NCBI GenBank assembly: GCA_022451445.1
Contig: JAKUSY010000244.1
Coordinates: 1-5,251 of the forward strand
From: Planctomycetota bacterium
Lineage (GTDB): Bacteria; Planctomycetota; UBA8108
Length of the DNA stretch: 5,251 nucleotides
Direction: 5' to 3'
Shown: in pieces, positions 1-5,251 of the stretch
How positions within the stretch are numbered: the first letter of the stretch is position 1
Layout: each line of letters begins with the position of its first letter
Position numbers and translations under genes: made by a program
The notes under the pieces: generated by a model
What the model was told of the DNA's origin: nothing
The model's database searches: none
The model's input: the letters and a program-made list of their open reading frames with translations, nothing else

Positions 1-16
1 TGGTTCTTATTCTCAT
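1..16 (-). CDS. 5' end of a leftward gene, product unknown (partial)
   Basis: On the minus strand an ATG at 16-14 is preceded by the run TAAGGAGGG (29-21). The AAGGAGG core is a full match to the anti-Shine-Dalgarno sequence and sits 5 nt from the ATG. Only five codons are visible (M-R-I-R-T) before the left edge, so no function can be given. The gene lies in the same direction as the sulfatase, whose stop is about 130 nt upstream, so the two could share a transcript, or this gene could have its own promoter in the 130-nt gap. The start call rests on the quality of the ribosome-binding site alone. The alternative is that the purine run is a chance match. Confidence 0.5.
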
Positions 17-62
17 CGCACCCTCCTTATAGGGTAGAGGCGACGGTACGGCGTAGGGTGCG
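17..62 (-). promoter_or_regulatory. Inverted repeat that could mask the ribosome-binding site (candidate leader structure)
   Basis: On the minus strand CGCACCCT (62-55) is perfectly complementary to AGGGTGCG (24-17), an 8-bp stem closing a 30-nt loop. The 3' arm covers the end of the Shine-Dalgarno run and all of the spacer up to the ATG. A second, shorter stem, ACCCT (35-31) with AGGGT (24-20) and a 6-nt loop, uses the same 3' arm, so the two pairings exclude each other. This is what a translation-controlling leader can look like. In GC-rich DNA an 8-bp inverted repeat also arises by chance, and no known riboswitch or RNA family is recognised. Confidence 0.3.
21..29 (-). promoter_or_regulatory. 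Strong Shine-Dalgarno sequence of the leftward gene
   Basis: Read on the minus strand the site is TAAGGAGGG, followed by TGCG and then ATG. It is the best ribosome-binding site in the window and is the main reason to call a gene at the left edge. Its 3' half also takes part in two possible RNA stems, described in the next entry. Confidence 0.55.
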
Positions 63-77
63 GCCCCCGACCCCCAC
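27..77 (-). CDS. Possible 16-codon leader ORF ending at the Shine-Dalgarno sequence
   Basis: A GTG at 77-75 on the minus strand opens a frame of 16 codons (reading M-G-V-G-G-R-T-L-R-R-T-V-A-S-T-L if GTG initiates). It closes with TAA at 29-27, and that stop overlaps the Shine-Dalgarno run of the next gene. A GGAGGT stretch at 94-89 could serve as ribosome-binding site, but its spacing of 11 nt is long. The stop placement would suit translational coupling or a leader peptide. Short open frames of this size are common by chance, there is no run of one amino acid that would suggest attenuation, and the GTG start is weak, so this is only a candidate. Confidence 0.15.
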   Translation of the reverse strand: MGVGGRTLRRTVASTL

Positions 78-146
78 TATTTCCTGCCACCTCCAATGCT
101 AAGGGTGAGTTTTCAGTGGCGTAAGAAAAAAACGCGACCGGGGAAA

Positions 147-1547
147 TTATTTTGAGGCGGGCGTGACGCGCTCTTTCCAGGCCTTGTAGAGGGCATGGAG
201 ACGCTCCACGATGGCCGCGGCGGCCTGGTCCTGGAGGTGGTTCGTTCTTTCGGGCTTCTGCCCGGTAAGCTTGTGCAGGCTCAGCTTGTCCTTCCCGTCT
301 CGACCCCGGGTTCCGATAAGCTTCCATTCTCCCTGCCGTACGGCCCAGCGCCGCTGCCACTGGAAGTAGAGGACCCCGTGCTTCGAGGCGGTCTTCGCGT
401 CGCGCAGGATGGGCAGGACGCTGTGGCCGTCGAGGGCGGGCTTCGGTCGCTCGATCCCGCAGAGCTCGAGGACGGTGGGGTACCAGTCCATCACGGTGAT
501 GACCTGGTCCCTGGCCTCTCCCTGGGGCACCCTGGCGGGGTAGCTGATGATGGCCGGGGTGCGGATGCCTCCCTCGAGGAAGGTGCCCTTGTTCCCGATC
601 CATTTTCCGGTATTGCCGCCGCCGCCGTTGGCGCCGTAGCGGTGCCCTTTCGGGTAGCCGCTGGTGTGGTCATCGCCGCGGATGGCGTAGCGCTCGGTGG
701 AGTGGCCGTTGTCGCTCTGGAAGATCACGATCGTATCTTTGCGCAGGCCGAGCTTGTCGAGCCGGTCGAGCACCTTGCCGATGTAGTGGTCCGTTGTCGT
801 GACGATCGCGGCGTAGGAGCGCCTCGGCATGGGCAGCTTTTCGTAGAGAGAGGAGTGCTCCTTCAGCGCCTGCTCGGGGTAGTGAGGGATGTTGAAGGCG
901 AGATAGAGAAAGAAGGGCCGGTCGCGGTTCTTCTCGATGAATTCGAGGGAACGATCAACCACCATTTCCGGGAAGTAGTCACCCTTCCGCGTGACCTCCT
1001 TGGTTCCCTCATAGAGGTCGTGGTAGCCCTTACCGCCGTGCAGGAAGTAGTGGTTGTAGTTGTCGATGAAACCGTCCCGGATGCCGAAGAATTCGTCGAA
1101 GCCCTGTTTCATGGGGCCGTGATCGCGATGGGCGCCCAGGTGCCATTTTCCGAAGAGGGCCGTTCGGTAGCCGGCGGCCTTCAGCGTCTCGGCCAGGGTG
1201 ATCTCCCCGAGCGCCATGTTGAGGCCATCGGAGCCCTTCAGGTCTCCCTGCATCCAGGAGTTGACTCCTGAGCGCTGGGGATGGCGGCCGGTCAGGAGGG
1301 CGGCCCTCGATGGGCAGCAGACGGTGTGCGCGTAGGCCGCGGTGAAGCGCACCCCTGTCTTCGCCAGCCTGTCGATGTTCGGCGTCCGCAGGTCATTCGA
1401 GCCGAAGCAATTGGCGTCGAGGGTGCCCTGGTCATCGGTAAAGAGAATAACCACGTTGGGTCGCCGGGCTTTTTCCCGCGGCCGGGGGGAGGCGCTGAGC
1501 GCCGCGGCGGCTGCCAGGAGGCCCGCCAGGCAGATCGATTTCATCAT
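147..1547 (-). CDS. Exported type I sulfatase (formylglycine-dependent, arylsulfatase-like)
   Basis: This 466-residue protein is a full-length sulfatase of the alkaline phosphatase superfamily, expected to hydrolyse sulfate esters, probably on a sugar or polysaccharide. The signature C77-C78-P79-S80-R81 followed by LLTGR (84-88) marks C77 as the cysteine matured to formylglycine. The other expected active-site residues are all visible: D38-D39 (metal), R81, K134 and H136 in GKWHLG, H222 in IPH, D279-N280 in SDNG and K320 in GNKG. Residues 1 to about 20 form a type I signal peptide with a Leu/Ala-rich core and likely cleavage near LSA/SP, placing the enzyme in the periplasm or outside. A GAGG site lies 5 nt before the first ATG and 8 nt before the second, adjacent ATG, so either could be used. 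The stop is TAA at 149-147. The protein must rely on a formylglycine-generating enzyme encoded elsewhere. The family is certain. The substrate cannot be told from the sequence, and I do not assign a sulfatase subfamily. It is transcribed divergently from the PSD1-DUF1501 pair. Confidence 0.97.
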   Translation of the reverse strand: MMKSICLAGLLAAAAALSASPRPREKARRPNVVILFTDDQGTLDANCFGSNDLRTPNIDRLAKTGVRFTAAYAHTVCCPSRAALLTGRHPQRSGVNSWMQGDLKGSDGLNMALGEITLAETLKAAGYRTALFGKWHLGAHRDHGPMKQGFDEFFGIRDGFIDNYNHYFLHGGKGYHDLYEGTKEVTRKGDYFPEMVVDRSLEFIEKNRDRPFFLYLAFNIPHYPEQALKEHSSLYEKLPMPRRSYAAIVTTTDHYIGKVLDRLDKLGLRKDTIVIFQSDNGHSTERYAIRGDDHTSGYPKGHRYGANGGGGNTGKWIGNKGTFLEGGIRTPAIISYPARVPQGEARDQVITVMDWYPTVLELCGIERPKPALDGHSVLPILRDAKTASKHGVLYFQWQRRWAVRQGEWKLIGTRGRDGKDKLSLHKLTGQKPERTNHLQDQAAAAIVERLHALYKAWKERVTPASK

Positions 1548-1552
1548 TTCAG

Positions 1553-1556
1553 CCTC
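1553..1556 (-). promoter_or_regulatory. Ribosome-binding site of the sulfatase
   Basis: GAGG on the minus strand, inside AGCGAGGCTGAA before tandem ATG ATG codons, is 5 nt from the first and 8 nt from the second. It supports the start at 1547 but does not discriminate between the two adjacent methionines. Confidence 0.5.
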
Positions 1557-1606
1557 GCTTTTGCGGGTTGCGGATCTCGTTCAGGTTACTACAACTCGGA
1601 GCCGGT

Positions 1607-1630
1607 CGACAGGCCCGCTCCCGGGCGTCG
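1607..1630. promoter_or_regulatory. Bulged dyad in the divergent intergenic region
   Basis: CGAC (1607-1610) pairs with GTCG (1627-1630), and GCCCG (1613-1617) pairs with CGGGC (1622-1626), leaving a 2-nt AG bulge and a CTCC loop. The result is a 9-bp GC-rich stem in the middle of the 166-bp gap between the divergent genes. No T-run follows on either strand, so it does not look like an intrinsic terminator. It could be a protein-binding site or part of a 5' untranslated region of either gene. Confidence 0.3.
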
Positions 1631-1642
1631 CAAGCGAGCTTG
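1631..1642. promoter_or_regulatory. Operator-like palindrome CAAGC-GA-GCTTG
   Basis: This is a perfect 5-bp inverted repeat with a 2-nt centre that abuts the preceding dyad. Its place between two divergent genes is where a shared regulator would bind, and short hyphenated palindromes suit dimeric repressors or activators. No second copy was found elsewhere in the window, and no regulator family is recognised from it. The rest of the 1548-1713 gap holds no gene and no convincing -35/-10 pair. Confidence 0.25.
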
Positions 1643-1708
1643 ATAAAGTCCACCCCAAGGGCCATCCTGTCTGTCAGCTTCGGTTGGTTGCCGGCTGATG
1701 AGATAGCC

Positions 1709-1713
1709 AGGAG
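1709..1713 (+). promoter_or_regulatory. Ribosome-binding site that decides the PSD1 start
   Basis: AGGAG directly abuts the first in-frame ATG (1714), which leaves no spacer. It lies 9 nt before the second in-frame ATG (1723), a usable distance. This favours initiation at 1723. Confidence 0.5.
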
Positions 1714-1722
1714 ATGACTCGC

Positions 1723-4086
1723 ATGACAGGGCCTGATCTGAAGATTTCCGGGGGCTCCGGCCTCTCCAGGGTGTTTGTTCTCAGCGTTTTGATGGTCTCG
1801 TTTTCAGGCGGCAGCGCCGTCTCGGCTGCCGAGCCGGTGAGCTTCTCGAGAGACATCAGGCCGCTCTTGTCCGATCGCTGCTTTGCCTGTCACGGTCCGG
1901 ATCGAAAGCGCCGGAAAAAGAAGCTGCGTCTCGACCTGGGCTTCGAGGAGGCCCGCAAGGTGATCAGCCCGGGCAAGCCGCTCGAGAGCGAGCTCCTTGA
2001 GCGCATCACCGCCGAAGATCCCGATGATCGCATGCCGCCGCTGGATTCGGGCAAGAAGCAGCTCGGCGCGGCCGAGCAGGATCTGTTTCGCCGCTGGATC
2101 AGCGAGGGTGCGCGCTTCGATCTGCACTGGGCCTATGTCAAGCCCGGTCGCCCGCAGCCGCCGAAGACCGATGGGAAGGGCTGGGCGAGGAACCCGGTCG
2201 ATCGTTTCATCGCCGCTGAGCACGAGAAGATGGGCCTGGCGCCTTCACCCGAGGCTGACAGGAGAGTCCTGCTGCGGCGTCTGCATTTCGATCTTACCGG
2301 CCTGCCGCCGACGCCCGCCGAGCTGGACGCCTTTCTCGCGGACAAGGGGTCCCGCGCCTACGAGGAGCAGATCGAGCGGCTCCTCGCCTCGCCGCATTTT
2401 GGAGAGCGGCTGGCGATCTACTGGCTCGATCTCGTGCGCTATGCGGATTCCGCCGGCTATCACAGCGATCCGACGATCAACATCTCGCCCTACCGCGATT
2501 ACGTGATCGAGGCCTTCAACTCCAACAAGCCCTTCGATCGTTTCACCATCGAGCAGCTGGCCGGTGACCTGCTGCCTGGGGCGAGCATGGAGACCCGGGT
2601 AGCCTCAGGCTACAACCGCCTCAACAAGACAACCGACGAGGGCGGCGCCCAGCCGAAGGAATACCTCGCGAAGTACGCGGCCGACCGCGTTCGTACGACC
2701 TCGGCGGTCTGGATGGGGGTGACCATGGGTTGCGCTGAGTGCCATGATCACAAATTCGATCCTTTCACCATGAAGGACTTTTATTCCTTCGCGGCCTTCT
2801 TCGCCGACCTGAAGGAGGTGGGGCACTACGGTGGCAGCCCCAGGCCACCGGAGCTGCAGGTGCCGGTGGGACGGCTGAAGGCGCGATGGGCAGCCCTGGA
2901 AAAGGAGATCGAGGAGCTCGAGAAGGCCCCCGAGGGCGACAAGAAACGTCTGCAGCAGCTGCGGAAGGAGCGGGGCAATCTCCAGAAGGACTTCACGAAG
3001 ACGCTCGTTTCGCAGGCGGTCAAGCCCAGGGTGATGCGGGTCCTGCCGCGGGGCAACTGGCTGGATGACAGCGGCGAGGTCGTCGAGCCGGCGATCCCGG
3101 AATTCCTCGGCAGCCTCGGGGTAAGGGAGGGCAGGGCGACTCGGCTTGACCTGGCGCGGTGGTTCGTTCGAGAGGACAACCCCCTGACGTCCCGGGTGTT
3201 CGTGAACCGCCTCTGGAAGCTTTATTTCGGCTCCGGTATCTCTTCACGCCTCGATGACGTCGGCGCGCAGGGGGAGTGGCCGCGCCATCCGGAGCTCCTC
3301 GACTGGCTCGCCCTCGAGTTCATGGAGAGCGGATGGGATATCAAGCACATGGTCCGGCTGCTGTTGACCTCCAGCAGCTACCGCCAGTCGTCGTTGATGA
3401 CCGACAAGCTCCAGGAGCTCGATCCCTACAATCGCCTGGTCGCGCGGCAGTCGCGCTACCGTGTGGAGGCCGAGCTCGTGCGGGATGCGGCCCTCTTTAT
3501 CAGCGGTCTGCTGGTTGATGAGATCGGCGGCCGGAGCGTGAAGCCCTACCAGCCCGCCGGGTATTGGAAGCATCTGAACTTTCCCAAGCGCAAATGGCAG
3601 CATGACAAGGGCTCGAGCCAGTATCGAAGGGGAGTCTATACCCACTGGCAGAGGACCTTTCTCCACCCGAGCCTGCTGGCCTTCGATGCTCCCAGCCGGG
3701 AGGAGTGTACCGCGGAGCGGATGGTCTCCAATACTCCCCAGGCGGCGCTTGCGCTCCTGAATGACCCGACCTATGTCGAGGCGGCCAGGGCCTTCGCCCA
3801 GAATGTCGTTTTTCTCGGCGGGGAGAGCGTCGATGAGAAGTTGGACTGGGCCTTCCGGCAGGCCCTGTCCCGCAGGCCATCTGCTGATGAGCGGGCGATC
3901 CTCAGGAACCTGCTGGAGGCTCATCGTAAGCAATATCTTGCGGACTCGAAGGCGGCGGATGCGCTCCTGGAGGTGGGGCTGAGCAGGCGGCCCGAAGGTT
4001 CCGGTGGCCAGAAGGCCGAGCTGGCGGCCTGGACCTCGATCTCCAGGGTCATCCTGAATCTCAGTGAGACCATTACCAGGAACTGA
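1723..4086 (+). CDS. PSD1-family exported protein: PSCyt1 haem domain, DUF1549, DUF1553
   Basis: The protein has 787 residues if started at 1723; the ATG at 1714 would add three. I prefer 1723 because of ribosome-binding-site spacing. Residues 1 to about 36 are a signal peptide with hydrophobic core FVLSVLMVSF and likely cleavage after AVSA, so it acts outside the cytoplasm. The planctomycete cytochrome-c-like domain (about 42-125) carries C53-F-A-C56-H57 followed by GPD, then LRLD, with M104 in DRMPP as a possible distal haem ligand. DUF1549 (about 157-360) includes LTGLPPTP and ERLAIYWLDLVRYADSAGY, and ends in a second C337-A-E-C340-H341 within the conserved CHDHKFDP block. Residues about 383-424 are a charged, heptad-like stretch that may form a coiled coil. 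DUF1553 (about 470-735) shows SRVFVNRLWKLYFG, HPELLDWLALEF and FDAPSREEC (C662), then TPQAALALLND. It sits at the shorter end of the family and has no obvious extra carbohydrate-binding module. Such proteins are abundant in planctomycetes and verrucomicrobia, nearly always beside a DUF1501 gene. Haem attachment and electron transfer are inferred from CxxCH. The reaction is unknown. Confidence 0.95.
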   Translation: MTGPDLKISGGSGLSRVFVLSVLMVSFSGGSAVSAAEPVSFSRDIRPLLSDRCFACHGPDRKRRKKKLRLDLGFEEARKVISPGKPLESELLERITAEDPDDRMPPLDSGKKQLGAAEQDLFRRWISEGARFDLHWAYVKPGRPQPPKTDGKGWARNPVDRFIAAEHEKMGLAPSPEADRRVLLRRLHFDLTGLPPTPAELDAFLADKGSRAYEEQIERLLASPHFGERLAIYWLDLVRYADSAGYHSDPTINISPYRDYVIEAFNSNKPFDRFTIEQLAGDLLPGASMETRVASGYNRLNKTTDEGGAQPKEYLAKYAADRVRTTSAVWMGVTMGCAECHDHKFDPFTMKDFYSFAAFFADLKEVGHYGGSPRPPELQVPVGRLKARWAALEKEIEELEKAPEGDKKRLQQLRKERGNLQKDFTKTLVSQAVKPRVMRVLPRGNWLDDSGEVVEPAIPEFLGSLGVREGRATRLDLARWFVREDNPLTSRVFVNRLWKLYFGSGISSRLDDVGAQGEWPRHPELLDWLALEFMESGWDIKHMVRLLLTSSSYRQSSLMTDKLQELDPYNRLVARQSRYRVEAELVRDAALFISGLLVDEIGGRSVKPYQPAGYWKHLNFPKRKWQHDKGSSQYRRGVYTHWQRTFLHPSLLAFDAPSREECTAERMVSNTPQAALALLNDPTYVEAARAFAQNVVFLGGESVDEKLDWAFRQALSRRPSADERAILRNLLEAHRKQYLADSKAADALLEVGLSRRPEGSGGQKAELAAWTSISRVILNLSETITRN

Positions 4087-4092
4087 ACTCTC

Positions 4093-5251
4093 ATGACAGG
4101 CACGCGGAAAAATCACGCTGGGCAGACACGGCGGGCTTTCCTGGGCCGTACCTCCGGAGGGCTCGGTGCCCTGGCGCTCGCCTCCCTCATCGATCCGCGA
4201 GCCCTGCCCGGTGAGAAGCCGGCCGGGGCGGAGAGCAGCGGAGTGATCTCTCCGCTGCATCACGCGCCCCGGGCCAGGCGCGTCATCTTTCTCACCATGG
4301 CGGGAGGACCATCCCACCTCGAGACCTTTGACTACAAGCCCGCCCTCGGCGAGCTGAACGGGAAGCCGATGCCCGCCTCCTATACAAAGGGTCAGCCCAT
4401 AGCCCAGCTGCAGGGGCAGAAGCTCAACTGCCTCGCTCCGCAATTCGAATTCAAGCGCTGCGGCAAGAGCGGCCAGAAGATCTCGACAGTCCTGCCCCAT
4501 ATGTCGAGCATCGCCGATGATATCTGCATCGTTCGCTCGCTGCACACCGATCAGATCAACCACGATCCGGCCCATACGGTGATGAACACCGGAACCTCGA
4601 TCTCCGGACGCCCCAGCATGGGCGCCTGGGTAAATTACGGTCTCGGCAGCGAAACGAGCGAGCTCCCCGGCTTCGTGGTCCTCGTCTCCCAGGGCGGGAG
4701 GAATCCACAGCCCATCGCCGTGCGCCAATGGCACAGCGGCTTTCTGCCGGGGCGTTTTCAGGGCGTCCAGATGCACTCGACGGGAGACGCGGTTCACTAT
4801 GTCGGCAATCCGCCCGGTGTGGATGCGGGGAAACAGCGGGATGTCGTTCGCGCGGTCCAGGGCCTGAACCGTCTGCGCAACCGGGCTGTGGGCAACCCCC
4901 AGATCGAGACCCGGATCCAGCAGTACGAGCTGGCCTTCAGGATGCAGATGAGCGTGCCGGAGCTGCTGGATATCTCGAAGGAACCGAAGAAGATTATCGA
5001 GTCGTACGGGGTCAAGGGAGCTGACGGATCCTACGCCTACAATTGTCTGCTCGCCCGCCGCCTCGCTGAGCGCGGGGTCCGCTTCATCCAGCTCTACCAC
5101 CGGGGCTGGGACCACCACAGCAACATCGAAAAAGGATTCCCCGACACGGCAAAGCACGTCGACCAGGGTTCCGCCGCCCTCGTGCAGGATCTAAAGCAAC
5201 GCGGGATGCTCGACGATACGCTCGTGGTCTGGGCGGGTGAATTCGGCCGCA
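4093..5251 (+). CDS. DUF1501 protein with Tat signal (3' end cut by the window edge)
   Basis: The open frame starts at ATG 4093, 6 bp after the PSD1 stop, with a weak AGGA about 10 nt upstream. It is open for 386 codons to the right edge. Residues 12-18 (TRRAFLG) form a twin-arginine motif followed by a hydrophobic stretch (GLGALALASLI), so the folded protein is probably exported by Tat, as is common for this family. DUF1501 hallmarks are RRVIFLTMAGGPSHLETFD (62-80), DQINHDPAHTVMNTG (153-167), GRPSMGAWVNYGLG (172-185), LPGFVVL (191-197), GWDHHSN (338-344) and VVWAGEFGR (378-386). The last of these normally continues into the family's GEFGRTP motif. Family members usually run to about 450-500 residues, so roughly 70-110 residues are missing. 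DUF1501 is placed, as I recall, in the alkaline-phosphatase-like clan, which suggests a hydrolase fold, but no activity is established. The gap of only 6 bp implies co-transcription with the PSD1 gene, and the two products probably act together. Confidence 0.95.
   Translation, partial: MTGTRKNHAGQTRRAFLGRTSGGLGALALASLIDPRALPGEKPAGAESSGVISPLHHAPRARRVIFLTMAGGPSHLETFDYKPALGELNGKPMPASYTKGQPIAQLQGQKLNCLAPQFEFKRCGKSGQKISTVLPHMSSIADDICIVRSLHTDQINHDPAHTVMNTGTSISGRPSMGAWVNYGLGSETSELPGFVVLVSQGGRNPQPIAVRQWHSGFLPGRFQGVQMHSTGDAVHYVGNPPGVDAGKQRDVVRAVQGLNRLRNRAVGNPQIETRIQQYELAFRMQMSVPELLDISKEPKKIIESYGVKGADGSYAYNCLLARRLAERGVRFIQLYHRGWDHHSNIEKGFPDTAKHVDQGSAALVQDLKQRGMLDDTLVVWAGEFGR

Noticed and set aside
124..146. 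Run of seven Ts on the minus strand just after the sulfatase stop, as an intrinsic terminator
   Set aside because: No stem of useful length precedes the T-run, so an intrinsic terminator is not supported.
13..603. A 196-codon minus-strand frame overlapping the sulfatase 3' half
   Set aside because: Arg/Pro/Gly/His-rich translation typical of a wrong frame, with the sulfatase frame clearly coding over most of it.
615..626. Four GCC repeats
   Set aside because: They encode a Gly-rich loop (G308-G311) in the sulfatase before the conserved GNKG segment, which explains the repeat.
195..1271. A 358-codon open frame on the plus strand
   Set aside because: It lies fully antisense to the sulfatase, has low-complexity Val/Gly/Ala-rich composition and no recognisable domain. 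It is a GC-rich shadow of the real gene.
1640..1668. TTGATA (1640-1645) as a -35 box for the PSD1 operon
   Set aside because: The hexamer at the right distance (CATCCT, 1663-1668) matches only half of a -10 consensus, and it overlaps the palindrome. Not enough to call a promoter.
4442..4451. Palindrome AATTCGAATT
   Set aside because: It lies inside the DUF1501 coding sequence and encodes the residues Q-F-E-F; no sign of a site or element around it.
3244..5157. A 637-codon open frame on the minus strand
   Set aside because: It is antisense to the end of the PSD1 gene and most of the DUF1501 gene, both of which show strong family motifs. It has no domain of its own and looks like a codon-composition artefact.

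Overview
The window is GC-rich and carries three recognisable genes plus the first bases of a probable fourth. A sulfatase, a 'PSD1'-type protein (c-type haem motif + DUF1549 + DUF1553) and a Tat-exported DUF1501 protein together are typical of the PVC group. They point to a planctomycete or verrucomicrobial bacterium; the sequence alone does not settle the phylum. All three main products appear to be exported, so this looks like part of an extracytoplasmic glycan or sulfated-polymer degradation locus.

Layout: bases 1-16 (minus strand) hold the start of a gene that runs off the left edge, recognised by a near-perfect Shine-Dalgarno sequence before an ATG. Bases 17-146 are its leader, with a possible SD-sequestering hairpin, a G-rich tract and a possible 16-codon leader ORF. 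Bases 147-1547 (minus) encode a complete type I sulfatase with all the usual catalytic residues. Bases 1548-1713 are a 166-bp divergent intergenic region with two abutting dyad symmetries. Bases 1723-4086 (plus) encode a complete PSD1-family protein with two CxxCH motifs. Bases 4093-5251 (plus) encode a DUF1501 protein cut off by the right edge inside a conserved C-terminal motif.

The PSD1 and DUF1501 genes are 6 bp apart and almost certainly co-transcribed; this pairing recurs many times in planctomycete and verrucomicrobial genomes, but its biochemical role is not established. The divergent sulfatase and the shared intergenic region suggest co-regulation. A reasonable inference is that a secreted hydrolase (sulfatase) works with an exported haem-binding/DUF1501 pair on the same polymer, but nothing in the sequence identifies the substrate. 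The three main genes are ordinary members of known families for this kind of genome. The less-explained features are the two non-coding regions and the unassigned function of the PSD1-DUF1501 pair.
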